From contig NZ_CP114036.1 of the NCBI RefSeq assembly GCF_026898115.1, positions 7,868,001 to 7,932,000 on the forward strand: a stretch of 64,000 nucleotides of DNA, read 5' to 3'. The translations under genes and the position numbers were made by a program. Origin of the DNA: Streptomyces sp. S465 (GTDB lineage: Bacteria > Actinomycetota > Actinomycetes > Streptomycetales > Streptomycetaceae). Of this stretch, positions 1 through 8,319 are shown one piece after another. Positions within the stretch are counted from its first letter, which is position 1; each line of letters begins with the position of its first letter. Under the pieces are notes generated by a model. That model did not search any database and was not told the DNA's origin. It saw nothing but the letters and a program-made list of their open reading frames with translations.

Positions 1-768
1 GCGGCGGTGGAGGAGGAGACGCCGGGCTCGCGTGGTGCCACCGAGTACGTCCGCCGTGGCCACCGTCCGGATGCGCTGATCGTCGGCGAGCCGAGCGGCG
101 TGGACACCGTGGTCCTGGGCTACAAGGGACGGCTGGACCTCCGGTACGACGTGCGCTGTCCCGCGGCACACCCGACCAGTCCGGAGCCGCGGGCGACGGA
201 ACTGGCGGTGCTGGCGTGGCGGTCGCTGCTGGAGATGCTCGGCCCCGCCTCCCATGCCGCCTTCGACCGTCCCGGCGTCACGCTCACCGAACTGAGCGGC
301 GACCTGACGACCGCCTCGGCACACCTCACCGTCCGGACACCGCCGGACTTCGACGCCGACGCCTGTGCCGAGGAACTCCGGCAGCGGGTCGGGCGGGGCG
401 AGGTGAGTGTCGTCCACGCGGTACCGGCGTGCCGGGTGCGGCGGACCGACCCGGTGGTCCGTGCGCTGACGCGCGCGATCCGCGGGCAGGACCTGCTACC
501 GCGCGCCAAGGTCAAGACCGCCACCTCGGACATGAACACCGTCGCTGAGTACTGGGAGGTTCCGATGGCCACCTACGGTCCCGGCGACAGCCGGCTGGAC
601 CACACGGAAGACGAGCACATCGTGCTCGGCGAGTACCACCGGTCGATCGCGGTACTCGCCGAAGCGCTCACCGCGCTGTCCGCGTCCCTCCCGGCGACGG
701 CACGACCCGCCCCGGGCGCGCAGGGGCCGGGCAGGGCGTGGGCGGCGCCGCAGGGACGGCTGTCATGA
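1..768 (+). CDS. LysK-like carrier-protein hydrolase, 5' part outside window
   Basis: The frame is open from base 1, so the N-terminal part (roughly 90-100 residues by comparison with the family) lies outside. The visible part matches the M20 metallopeptidase family in its LysK/ArgE branch. It begins at the catalytic acidic cluster (AVEEETPGSRGA), continues with GEPSG, which carries a zinc-ligand glutamate, and has a C-terminal His in the YGPGDSRLDHTEDEH segment. LysK enzymes hydrolyse the bond between a finished amino acid and the C-terminal glutamate of the LysW carrier. A LysW-like gene two positions downstream supports that role over plain ArgE/DapE deacylation. The stop overlaps the next start (ATGA). 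The substrate cannot be read from the sequence. Confidence 0.82.
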   Translation, partial: AAVEEETPGSRGATEYVRRGHRPDALIVGEPSGVDTVVLGYKGRLDLRYDVRCPAAHPTSPEPRATELAVLAWRSLLEMLGPASHAAFDRPGVTLTELSGDLTTASAHLTVRTPPDFDADACAEELRQRVGRGEVSVVHAVPACRVRRTDPVVRALTRAIRGQDLLPRAKVKTATSDMNTVAEYWEVPMATYGPGDSRLDHTEDEHIVLGEYHRSIAVLAEALTALSASLPATARPAPGAQGPGRAWAAPQGRLS

Positions 769-1532
769 CGCGGCCGCCTCGCGTCCTGGCGCTGTGGAGC
801 GCTCCGCGGTCACGGTCCACCGCGTTTCTGCGCATGATGGTCGAGCGCGGCGACCACACCGTGCTGCACGAGCCGTTCTCGCATCTGCTCGACTTCGGTC
901 ACGCCACCATCGGCGAGCGCGAGGTGCGCAGCGAGGACGAGCTCATCGCCGCGATCCGCCGGCAGGCCGCGGAGGGTCCGGTGTTCTTCAAGGACACCAC
1001 CGACTTCCGCTACGAGGGACTGCTGGCGGACACGGCGTTCCTGCGCGAGGCCACCCACACCTTCCTCGTGCGCCACCCGGCACCGGTCATCGCCTCCCAC
1101 TACGCCCTGAACCCCGAGGTGGGCCGGGACGACATCGGCTTCGGCCGGCTGGCGGAAATCTATGACGCGGTACACGCGGCCACCGGAACCGAACCGGTGG
1201 TGATCAGCTCCGAGGAACTGGTGGCGGACCCGACGAGCACGGTGCGGGCGTACTGCGACGCCGTCGGGCTGCGGTTCGCCCCGGCCGCCATGTCCTGGCA
1301 GGCCGGCCTGCTGCCGCAGTGGCAGCGGACCAGCCGCTGGCACGAACACACCAGCCGTACGACCGGTTTCGCGGACGTGGGGACGAGCTATCCGGACACG
1401 GTGGACAACCACCCTCTCCTGCGTGACTTCTTCCAGTACCACCTGCCGTACTTCCAGAAGCTGTATGAGCGTCGGCTGACCCCGAGGAACCGACATACCG
1501 TGCACGACCAACGCAAGGCGGTGGAGACATGA
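765..1532 (+). CDS. PAPS-dependent sulfotransferase-like protein
   Basis: 255 residues from an ATG overlapping the previous stop (ATGA); an upstream in-frame GTG at 738 is less likely. The N-terminus has a PAPS 5'-phosphosulfate loop (WSAPRSRSTAF) and residues about 105-120 carry a 3'-phosphate-binding segment (FLVRHPAPVIASHY). It is translationally coupled on both sides to the LysK-like and LysW-like genes, so it probably acts on a carrier-bound intermediate. In vazabitide and azinomycin biosynthesis, aziridine closure occurs by elimination of a sulfate ester, so a sulfotransferase in this setting suggests installation of such a leaving group. That reaction is inferred; other sulfations are possible. 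Confidence 0.75.
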   Translation: MTRPPRVLALWSAPRSRSTAFLRMMVERGDHTVLHEPFSHLLDFGHATIGEREVRSEDELIAAIRRQAAEGPVFFKDTTDFRYEGLLADTAFLREATHTFLVRHPAPVIASHYALNPEVGRDDIGFGRLAEIYDAVHAATGTEPVVISSEELVADPTSTVRAYCDAVGLRFAPAAMSWQAGLLPQWQRTSRWHEHTSRTTGFADVGTSYPDTVDNHPLLRDFFQYHLPYFQKLYERRLTPRNRHTVHDQRKAVET

Positions 1533-1729
1533 CAACGGAAACGATGGATCAGTCGGACAGCGTGAAGCTGGACTGCCCGATGTGCGAAAGCCCGATCCGG
1601 TACCAGGACACCGTGGTACTCAACGAGATCATCGAATGCGGCGAATGCCGCAGCGAACTCGAGGTGGTCAGCGTGGACCCGCTCCTGCTGGCCCTCGCTC
1701 CGGATGTCGAGGAGGACTGGGGAGAGTAG
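1529..1729 (+). CDS. lysW: LysW-type amino-group carrier protein
   Basis: 66 residues. Two CxxC pairs (CPMC and CGEC) form the zinc-binding fold of LysW. The protein ends in EDWGE, the conserved tail whose last glutamate is joined through its side chain to the amino group of the amino acid being built. It therefore serves as a protein protecting group, recognised by dedicated enzymes through its acidic surface. The start overlaps the sulfotransferase stop (ATGA). Actinobacteria normally make lysine through diaminopimelate, so a LysW here points to secondary metabolism rather than lysine supply. The ligase, kinase, reductase and aminotransferase expected with it are not in this window and probably lie to the left. 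Confidence 0.93.
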   Translation: MTTETMDQSDSVKLDCPMCESPIRYQDTVVLNEIIECGECRSELEVVSVDPLLLALAPDVEEDWGE

Positions 1730-1758
1730 CCGGCTTCCCCCACACGACATGGGGATCG

Positions 1759-1802
1759 GCCGATCGGTGTGGGCCGGAGCGACCCGGCCCATCCCGATCG
1801 GC
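1759..1802 (+). terminator. Hairpin after the carrier-protein operon
   Basis: Arms 1759-1777 and 1784-1802 are complementary over 19 bases with two mismatches, around a 6-base loop. There is no T-run, as is common for actinobacterial terminators. It lies 30 bases after the lysW stop and 50 bases before the next gene, so it probably ends the LysK-sulfotransferase-LysW transcript. Confidence 0.6.
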
Positions 1803-1852
1803 GCGTCCCGCACACCGCATCGGCATGACAGCGACAACCACAAGGAGGAGCC

Positions 1853-2767
1853 ATGACCGTCGCGGCCCTTGTCGTCTCGCACAACAGGTGCGACCTTCTG
1901 CGGAAGTGCCTGTCGGCGCTGCTCGCGCAGACTCGGCCGCTGGACGAGATCCTGGTCGTCGACAACGATTCGAGCGATGGCAGTGCCGACATGGTGCGCC
2001 GTGAGTTTCCCTCCGTCACGGTGGTGCGGAGTCCGACCAACATCGGCGGCGCCGGCGGCTTCTCGCTCGGGGTCGACACCCTGCTCGGGCACGGCCACAG
2101 CTTCGCCTGGCTCATGGACGACGACGCCGAGCCGAGGGAAGACGCCCTGGAGCCGCTGCTGTCCGCCATGCACGCCACGGGGGACAAGCCCGGCTTCGTC
2201 GCGTCGACGGTACTCGCACCCGACGGAACCAAGATCCCCAGTCACATTCCGCTGCGCATACCCGTGGCGGAGAACCATGGACTGCCCACGCCCCCCGACA
2301 CCTACCCGGCGGCGCACTCGACCTTCGTGGGCGTGCTCATCAACCTGGAGACGGCCGGCAGCACCTACCTTCCCATCGCCGACTTCTTCATCTGGTGGGA
2401 CGACTCGGAGTACACCTCCCGGCTCCAGACCCTCGCCGGCGGACTCGCCAGCACCACCAGTGTCGTGGTGCATCCGAACAAGCCGGAGTGGAAGGACCTC
2501 GGCCCCCGTCTGCGTTTCGATGTCCGCAACCGGATCTGGATCCTCAAGCACCGTCGACTCGCCTCCGCCCGGGGCCGGGAACGCGCCGCCGAGGCGTTCT
2601 GGACGGGAATCTGGGCGCAGGCGAAGAACGCCCGCCGGAAGGACCTGTTCGTCCGGTACCTGGTCCAGGGCCTGTGGGAGGGCGTCTTCACCCGGCCGCG
2701 GCCGGTGCTCCCGGCCCGTCGTACCGCGAACGACAGCCCATGGACGGAATCGGGCAGCCGCCCGTGA
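1853..2767 (+). CDS. GlfT1-like galactofuranosyltransferase (GT2 family)
   Basis: 304 residues with a strong ribosome site (AAGGAGGAG) 3 bases before the ATG. The GT-A fold opens with VAALVVSHNRCDLL; the metal-binding motif is MDDDAEP, and a second acidic motif WWDDSEY sits near residue 185. The length and the NIGGAGGF and WWDD motifs resemble mycobacterial GlfT1 (Rv3782), which adds the first galactofuranose residues to a lipid-linked acceptor. Downstream convergent genes encode the UDP-galactopyranose mutase and a GlfT2-like polymerase, which fits a UDP-galactofuranose donor. A generic GT2 rhamnosyl- or galactosyltransferase cannot be excluded. Its C-terminal end converges on the response regulator. 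Confidence 0.72.
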   Translation: MTVAALVVSHNRCDLLRKCLSALLAQTRPLDEILVVDNDSSDGSADMVRREFPSVTVVRSPTNIGGAGGFSLGVDTLLGHGHSFAWLMDDDAEPREDALEPLLSAMHATGDKPGFVASTVLAPDGTKIPSHIPLRIPVAENHGLPTPPDTYPAAHSTFVGVLINLETAGSTYLPIADFFIWWDDSEYTSRLQTLAGGLASTTSVVVHPNKPEWKDLGPRLRFDVRNRIWILKHRRLASARGRERAAEAFWTGIWAQAKNARRKDLFVRYLVQGLWEGVFTRPRPVLPARRTANDSPWTESGSRP

Positions 2768-2777
2768 GGTCACCCGC

Positions 2778-3482
2778 TCAAACCGACGGGGTATACGACG
2801 TCGATCCCGCGCATACCCCGTCCAGCGGACTGACGATACCGGCCCGGAACGCGAAGGAGACGAGCTCGGCCCGGTCACGCACATGCAGCTTCTGGCGGAT
2901 TCTGTACAGGTGGGTGCGGACGGTCGACGAACTGATGAACAGGGTGCGCGCGGTGTCGTCCAGTGAGTTGCCCAGCGCCAGCGTCACCACGATTTCGCGC
3001 TCCCGGCGGGTGAGTATCTGAGCCCGCACCTGGAGCACGCGGTCCACGATGGCCGTCCTCGCCCTGAGCCAGTTGATGAGATCGCCGGCCAGGGACGGCA
3101 TCACGTAGATGTCCCCGTTCGCCACCGCCTCAACGGCCCGGATCATCTCGACCGAATCGGCGTCGCCCGCGATGACACCCCGGACTCCGGACTCGAGCAG
3201 AGCGTTCGTCGCGGCGGCGGTCGTCTCGTGGGAGACCGCGAGCACCGGCGGGCAGACCTCGCTGTCGGCCCCGAGCCAGCGCATCACCTCGCCCATCTCA
3301 CCGCTGGTCGCCGAAAGGTCGGCGACGACGAGGTCCGAGTGCGTGGTCCGCCAGACGGCGAAGCTGTCCCGGGGATCCGTCGTGACGTCCACCACCGACA
3401 CGCGCGGCGCCGCACTCAGCATGGTGCGCAGCCCCTCGCGGGTAATCGCTCGCGGTGCGCAGACAACGACCTCGATACTCAT
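2778..3482 (-). CDS. Atypical LuxR/NarL-type response regulator
   Basis: 234 residues. Residues 1-120 have a receiver-like fold and residues about 155-215 a LuxR-type HTH (LTRREREIVVTLALGNSLDDTARTLF, then STVRTHLYRIRQKL). The usual acidic pair at the end of strand 1 is replaced by VCAPRAI. An aspartate is present at the phosphorylation position (VVADLS), but the conserved lysine near strand 5 is not evident. It is therefore probably an orphan regulator acting without a normal phosphorelay. Its ATG overlaps the glf stop (ATGA), so it is made from the same message as the galactofuranose genes and may control them. No sensor kinase is adjacent. Confidence 0.8.
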   Translation of the reverse strand: MSIEVVVCAPRAITREGLRTMLSAAPRVSVVDVTTDPRDSFAVWRTTHSDLVVADLSATSGEMGEVMRWLGADSEVCPPVLAVSHETTAAATNALLESGVRGVIAGDADSVEMIRAVEAVANGDIYVMPSLAGDLINWLRARTAIVDRVLQVRAQILTRREREIVVTLALGNSLDDTARTLFISSSTVRTHLYRIRQKLHVRDRAELVSFAFRAGIVSPLDGVCAGSTSYTPSV

Positions 3483-4621
3483 GAGCGGAGGCGTGGGGCG
3501 AAGCGCGGCAGAAGGTGGTTGTCAAAGAGACTCAGCGCCGAGCCGATGGCCATATGCATGTCCAGATACTTGTAGGTGCCGAGGCGTCCCCCGAAGAACA
3601 CATCGGGCTCGCTCCGGGCCAGCTCCCGGTAACGGGAAAGGATCTTCCGGTCGTTCCGCGAATTGATGGGGTAGTAGGGCTCGTCCGAGCGCTCGGCGAA
3701 TCGTGAGAACTCGCGCATGATCACCGTCTTGTCGGCAGGGTAGTGATCCCGCTCCGGATGCAGGTGCCTGAACTCATGTATCCGGGTGAACGGCACGTCC
3801 GGATCCGCGTAGTTCACCACCGAGGTGCCCTGGAAGTCACCCGTTGCCCGCACCTCGGTCTGGAAGTCGAGGGTGCGCCATCCCAACTCGCCTTCCGCAT
3901 AGTCGAAATACCGGTCCAGGGGGCCGGTGTAGACGATGGGAACGCCGGGCGGCACCTCTTTCCGGTGCTCGAAGAAATCGGTGTCGAGCCGTACCTCGAT
4001 GTTCGGGTGGTCGGCCATGTTCCGCAGCCAGGCGCCGTACCCGTCCTTCGGCAACCCCTCGTATGTGTCGGAGAAATACCTGCCGTCGAATGTGTAGCGC
4101 ACCGGAAGCCTGCCGATGATCTCGGCAGGGAGGTCGCGCGGGTCGGTTTGCCACTGTTTCGCCGTGTAGTGCCGGATGAATGCCTCGTAGAGGGGACGGC
4201 CGATCATGGAGACGGCCTTGCCCTCGAGTGTGTGGGGATCGGCCGTCTCGGCCGCTTGTTCCCTGATCAGGGCGCGTGCCTCATCCGGTGCCAGCACTCT
4301 GCCGAAGAAACTGCAGATGGTGCCGAGATTGATGGGCATGGAGTAGATCTTGCCGCCGTGCACCGTATACACGCGGTGCTGGTAATCGCTGAACTCGGTG
4401 AACCGGTTCACATAGGTCCACACTCTGTCGTTGGACGTATGGAACAGGTGCGATCCGTAGCGATGCACCTCTATTCCGGTTTCCGGATCGGCCTCGCTGT
4501 ATGCGTTGCCTCCGATATGGGAACGACGTTCCAGCACTGTGACGCGAAGGCCGAGCTCGGCAGCGCATCGCTCGGCGACGGTGAGGCCGAACAGTCCGGA
4601 TCCGACAACGAGCAGGTCCAT
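3479..4621 (-). CDS. glf: UDP-galactopyranose mutase
   Basis: 380 residues, typical length. The N-terminal FAD-binding motif is VVGSGLFG, followed by the family signatures ERRSHIGGNAY, HRYGSHLFHT, a central RLPVRYTFDGRYF stretch and C-terminal GRLGTYKYLDMH. The enzyme interconverts UDP-galactopyranose and UDP-galactofuranose through a flavin-sugar adduct and supplies the donor for the neighbouring GlfT1/GlfT2-like transferases. It is third in a leftward operon (GH51, glfT2-like, glf, response regulator), 43 bp after the glfT2-like stop. The identification is firm; what is being glycosylated is unknown. Confidence 0.95.
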   Translation of the reverse strand: MDLLVVGSGLFGLTVAERCAAELGLRVTVLERRSHIGGNAYSEADPETGIEVHRYGSHLFHTSNDRVWTYVNRFTEFSDYQHRVYTVHGGKIYSMPINLGTICSFFGRVLAPDEARALIREQAAETADPHTLEGKAVSMIGRPLYEAFIRHYTAKQWQTDPRDLPAEIIGRLPVRYTFDGRYFSDTYEGLPKDGYGAWLRNMADHPNIEVRLDTDFFEHRKEVPPGVPIVYTGPLDRYFDYAEGELGWRTLDFQTEVRATGDFQGTSVVNYADPDVPFTRIHEFRHLHPERDHYPADKTVIMREFSRFAERSDEPYYPINSRNDRKILSRYRELARSEPDVFFGGRLGTYKYLDMHMAIGSALSLFDNHLLPRFAPRLRS

Positions 4622-4664
4622 CTCGATGCTCCATCCCTCCGAGCGATCACAACGACTGGTGCGT

Positions 4665-6542
4665 TCAGGGCCGGCGCAGCGATTCGAGCCGTCGGCGATG
4701 TCGCCGGTACTCCGATCTCATCCGGGGGAACGCGAGGGCGAGCCTGCCGTGGCTGGTCAGCGTCTGGGCCAGAAGCCTGCGAAAGACATCCGGCCGACGT
4801 TCTCTGCGGGTCCAGTGAGATCCGTCGGGGCTGGTGACCGTCGCGCCACCGAGAGCGGCCAGAACGTGCCATGCCGCCTGGTCGGTGGACAGGCGGGGGT
4901 GTCCGTCGGCGGTATGTCCGCCGGAGAGGGGAAGACAACCCCGAACGAGTTCCGCCACCAGGCGCAGGACGGACGCTCCGGAGGTTCCGGGCGGCTGTGC
5001 CACCTGCCGGGGAAGGTCTCCGGTGCCGTCGTCGTGGGTTTCCTCGGTGACCTCGACCGGTCCGGCCACCGGTGCGAAGCGCTCGTACACCCGCGCCGCG
5101 CGCTGCCTGGCGGTGGGCAGCGACGACGACAGGGCGTCGGGGCCTGCCAGGAAGTCCCGGATTCCGGCGCTGCGCAGGGCGACGTTCCAGTACTGCATGC
5201 TCACGAGGTGGCGGAGGGTGTCCATCAGATGAGCACCGAAGAGCACGGGGAAATGCGACAACCGCCCGTGCAGCGCCGCCGTCACCATCCTGTTGCGGCT
5301 GTGGAAGTACGTCTGCCAGTTGTTCTCCTCGTCCTTCTTCCACCAGGGCTCGTGCCAGACCGCGATACCGGGAACGGAGACGGTGGGGAATCCCCGGCTC
5401 TTGGCTCGCAGGCCGTATTCCACGTCGTCCCACTTCAGGAACAGGGGCAGTGGCCCGCCGACCTGCTCCGCCACCGTCCTGGGGATGACGCAGGTCCACC
5501 AGCTGTTGTAGGAGACGTCGATGCGTCGGTGCAGCCACGGTGTGGCACGGAGCGGGTGTGCCGAGAAGTCGTGGTCGTACTCCGAATGCGCCGGCTTCAG
5601 CCATGTGAAGGCGCGCCGGTCGATGAGTTCTCCCATGACATAGAGCTGTGACGGGATCTCCCGATTCAGCATCTGTCCGCCGACGAGCAGCGGACGAGCG
5701 GCGTAGCGCGCGAACGCGATGCCACGCAGCAGACAGTCCGGCTCCAGCACGATGTCGTCGTCCATGAAGACGATCTGCTCGCACTCGGGTTCGTCCAACG
5801 CGCGCCGCATCACCTGCGCGTATCCTCCGCTGCCGCCCAGGTTGGGCTGGTCGACCACGAGGAGCTGCTCGCCGAGGTCGGCTGCCAGGTCCGGGAATCC
5901 CGGCTGCGCGGTGACCTTGTCACTGCCCTGGTCCACCACCACCAGTCGCTTGACCACGGCCCGCAGCGCCGGATGGCCGGCCACCACCCGTATGGTCGCC
6001 AGGCAGTCCCGCGGGCGGTTGAAGGTCGGCATCCCGACGACTGCCGCGGCCCGGCCCGGTGCCGGGGTCAGGGCGTCCCACGATCCTCGCAGGAGTCGCG
6101 CCTCCTGCCGGCCCTGCGGGGAGATGTCGAACCAGTACCAGCCGCCGTCGTCGAAACCCGCCAGCGGCAGCTCGATGTGAACGTCGCCCTGGCCGCGGTG
6201 CCGGATCTCCGCCGCCACGTCGGCCTCGCCGTCGGCGGAGGAACGGTGCACCGTGACCACCACGTCCCCCACCACCGACAGGCTCAGCCGCACCCGGTCC
6301 AGAATCGACCAGCGGGCCCAGTAACCGGCGGGGAACGCGTTGAGATAGCCGCAGAAGGACACCGTGTCGCCGCCTGCGAGCACCATTCCCTCCCGGGAGG
6401 CCGCCGTCGGCCCTCCCGGGGTTTCCAGCAGCAGGGACACATGGCCCTGTTCTGCCTGGTCGCCGGGGAGCAGGACGCGTTGCAGCACGGTGTCGGCGTG
6501 CTGTCGCGTCACAGGGCTGCGGGGCGGGCGGTACGTATCCAT
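4665..6542 (-). CDS. GlfT2-like polymerising galactofuranosyltransferase
   Basis: 625 residues, close to mycobacterial GlfT2 (about 637). It has the N-terminal beta-rich domain (FCGYLNAFPAGYWARW, GWYWFDISPQG), a GT-A domain with the metal motif MDDDIVLEPD, the catalytic-acid motif KWDDVEYGLRAKSRG, and the conserved histidine in WHEPWW. GlfT2 alternately makes beta-1,5 and beta-1,6 galactofuranose links from UDP-Galf. The ATG has a GGAGGA ribosome site. It sits between the GH51 gene (53 bp) and glf (43 bp) in one operon. A second paralogue lies at 28372-30279, so the two may act on different acceptors or linkages. Confidence 0.88.
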   Translation of the reverse strand: MDTYRPPRSPVTRQHADTVLQRVLLPGDQAEQGHVSLLLETPGGPTAASREGMVLAGGDTVSFCGYLNAFPAGYWARWSILDRVRLSLSVVGDVVVTVHRSSADGEADVAAEIRHRGQGDVHIELPLAGFDDGGWYWFDISPQGRQEARLLRGSWDALTPAPGRAAAVVGMPTFNRPRDCLATIRVVAGHPALRAVVKRLVVVDQGSDKVTAQPGFPDLAADLGEQLLVVDQPNLGGSGGYAQVMRRALDEPECEQIVFMDDDIVLEPDCLLRGIAFARYAARPLLVGGQMLNREIPSQLYVMGELIDRRAFTWLKPAHSEYDHDFSAHPLRATPWLHRRIDVSYNSWWTCVIPRTVAEQVGGPLPLFLKWDDVEYGLRAKSRGFPTVSVPGIAVWHEPWWKKDEENNWQTYFHSRNRMVTAALHGRLSHFPVLFGAHLMDTLRHLVSMQYWNVALRSAGIRDFLAGPDALSSSLPTARQRAARVYERFAPVAGPVEVTEETHDDGTGDLPRQVAQPPGTSGASVLRLVAELVRGCLPLSGGHTADGHPRLSTDQAAWHVLAALGGATVTSPDGSHWTRRERRPDVFRRLLAQTLTSHGRLALAFPRMRSEYRRHRRRLESLRRP

Positions 6543-6595
6543 GTCTCAGTCCTCCCGGGTGGCCGTGCGCGGCGCGTCCAGCACACGTCACTGGC

Positions 6596-8119
6596 TCATG
6601 GAGCGGCTGGAGCGAGGGTGATGAGGTTCCACGAGACGGGGGGAAGGGTCTGCCGGCAGTTCCCCGCCTCGGCCGAGGTGATCGGGAGGTCTCGCGGTCG
6701 CACCCGCAGGGGGTTCTCAGGGGTGTTGACGGCCGAGGTGTCGTCGTCCGCCAGCACCTGGTGTCCGGTGACGGCCAGCCGGCCGAAGCCGGTGGCCGTG
6801 CCGTGCAGAGTGATGGGCTGCCGGCTTCGGTTGACGGCGAACAGGGCGATACCGCCATCGGTCTCGTCGTGCGTCGCCACCACGTCCACGGCGGGGACGG
6901 GGCCGAACCTGTCCGTGTCGATCGTCGGAGCGCTGAGTTCGGGCCGCAGCACATCGCCACGGGCGTGGCGGGCGGTGAGGGCGAACGGATGGAAGATCGG
7001 CTGTTTCCAGGCGGACCTGGCGCCGAACGTCCTGATCGGCGCGATGACGTTGACCAGTTGCGCCTGGCAGGCGATACGCACCCGGTCGGCGTGGCGCAGC
7101 AGTGTCATCAGCAGGCTTCCCGCCACGACGGCGTCCCTGACCGTGAAGTCGTCCTCGATGATGGCGCGGGGGCCGTCGGACATCGACGACCACTCGTACG
7201 GCTCCCGGAACCGGGACTGGTACCACACGTTCCATTCGTCGTACGCCAGGTGGATGCGGCGCTCCCGGCGCTGGCGTGCCCGTACGAAGTCCACCGCCGC
7301 GATGACATCCTCGATGTGCCGGTCCATGGCGCACGCGGAGGCCAGGAAGGACTGCTCGTCGTACTTCTCGGGGTCGTAGTACTGGTGCAGCGACACGTAG
7401 TCGACGTGCTCATAGGCCGCGTCCAGGGCCTCGGCTTCCCAACTCGCGTACGTGGACATCGTCATGTTGGAACTGCCGCACAGCACCGTCTCGATGCTGC
7501 TGTCCACGAGCTTCATGGCCTGAGCCGCCTGGCCGGCCACCTCGCCGTAGGAACGTGCGCTACGGTGCCCGACCTGCCAGGACCCGTCCATCTCGTTACC
7601 GAGACCCCACAGCCGCACCCCGAACGGGTCGGCCGCGCCGTTCTTCTGACGCAGCTCGGCCAGCGTGGTCCCCTTCGCCACATTGCAGTACTCCACGAGA
7701 GCGGCCGCTTCGCCGGGGCCCCGGGTGCCCAGGTTGACCACCATGTACGGGTCCACCCCGGCGCGGTCGGTCCAGTCCATGAACTCATGGAGCCCGAACG
7801 CGTTGGTCTCAACGGTGCGCCATGCCAGGTCGACCGTGCGGGGACGGTTCTCCAGCGGACCGACGCCGTCTTCCCAGCGGTGGCTGGAGACGAAGTTCCC
7901 GCCGGGGTAGCGGATCGTGGTGGCCCCGAGTTCCCGGGTCAGCTCCAGTACGTCGCCCCGGAGGTTCGTGTCCGCCACCGCCGACGGGTGTCCGGGGTCG
8001 TACACACCGCCGTAGACGCCACGGCCCATGTGCTCGATGAAGGATCCGAAGATGCGGCGGTCGATAGCACCGATACGGAAGTTCTTATCGACTCGTACGG
8101 TCGCCGTTGTCATGACCAT
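6596..8119 (-). CDS. GH51 alpha-L-arabinofuranosidase-type glycosidase
   Basis: 507 residues without a signal peptide, so probably cytoplasmic. It is full length for GH51: a (beta/alpha)8 barrel with the acid/base Glu in LWGLGNEMDG and the nucleophile Glu in LAYDEWNVWY, then a C-terminal beta domain. Characterised family members release terminal alpha-L-arabinofuranose. Beta-D-galactofuranose has the same ring configuration, and this gene heads a Galf operon, so activity on galactofuranosides is a reasonable alternative. It could trim product, serve self-resistance, or recycle glycan. The start is either 8119 (GAGA 5 bases upstream) or the ATG at 8113. A divergent LacI regulator lies 200 bp away. 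Confidence 0.88.
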   Translation of the reverse strand: MVMTTATVRVDKNFRIGAIDRRIFGSFIEHMGRGVYGGVYDPGHPSAVADTNLRGDVLELTRELGATTIRYPGGNFVSSHRWEDGVGPLENRPRTVDLAWRTVETNAFGLHEFMDWTDRAGVDPYMVVNLGTRGPGEAAALVEYCNVAKGTTLAELRQKNGAADPFGVRLWGLGNEMDGSWQVGHRSARSYGEVAGQAAQAMKLVDSSIETVLCGSSNMTMSTYASWEAEALDAAYEHVDYVSLHQYYDPEKYDEQSFLASACAMDRHIEDVIAAVDFVRARQRRERRIHLAYDEWNVWYQSRFREPYEWSSMSDGPRAIIEDDFTVRDAVVAGSLLMTLLRHADRVRIACQAQLVNVIAPIRTFGARSAWKQPIFHPFALTARHARGDVLRPELSAPTIDTDRFGPVPAVDVVATHDETDGGIALFAVNRSRQPITLHGTATGFGRLAVTGHQVLADDDTSAVNTPENPLRVRPRDLPITSAEAGNCRQTLPPVSWNLITLAPAAP

Positions 8120-8127
8120 CCATTCTC

Positions 8128-8149
8128 GAACCGCGCTGGTACCTGGTTC
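8128..8149. promoter_or_regulatory. Inverted repeat before the GH51 operon
   Basis: GAACC at 8128-8132 and GGTTC at 8145-8149 form a perfect 5-base inverted repeat with a 12-base spacer, 9 bases upstream of the GH51 start. The position suits an operator for the divergent LacI protein. Short arms make chance occurrence possible. Confidence 0.35.
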
Positions 8150-8174
8150 AGAGGATTCGCAGTGGGCGTTACTT

Positions 8175-8220
8175 CCGTCCATAGCTGATCAACATCAGGA
8201 TGCTGCACGACCACAACCTG
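8175..8220 (+). repeat. 46-bp shared intergenic element, copy 1
   Basis: This contains CCGTCCA, a 17-base spacer, then GATGCTGCACGACCACAA-N-CTG. The same layout recurs at 28233-28278 (identical in the first block and in 21 of 22 bases of the second) and, less exactly, on the minus strand at 10662-10707. All three lie between divergent genes. In each copy the ATG opens a short frame; here 8200-8280 reads MLHDHNL and continues for 26 residues, ending 39 bp before the LacI gene. The element could be a promoter/operator or a leader-peptide start. It is not part of any recognised gene. Confidence 0.7.
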
Positions 8221-8277
8221 ACGGAAGAAGGTGGCGGTGTGTCCGTCACGGACGGTACGGTGTCCGGCGGTCTCCCG

Positions 8278-8292
8278 TGACCGGGCTGGTCA
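8278..8292. promoter_or_regulatory. Inverted repeat before lacI-type gene
   Basis: TGACC-N5-GGTCA is a perfect inverted repeat 27 bases upstream of the LacI start and just ahead of its ribosome site. Autoregulation by the LacI protein is plausible but unproven. Confidence 0.35.
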
Positions 8293-8319
8293 GCATCGTG
8301 TGAGTCGGGAGGGAGAGAT

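Noticed and set aside
1803..1852. A fourth copy of the 46-bp element before the GlfT1-like gene
   Set aside because: A sequence resembling CGACAACCACAAG is present but needs a gap to align, and the upstream block has the wrong spacing.
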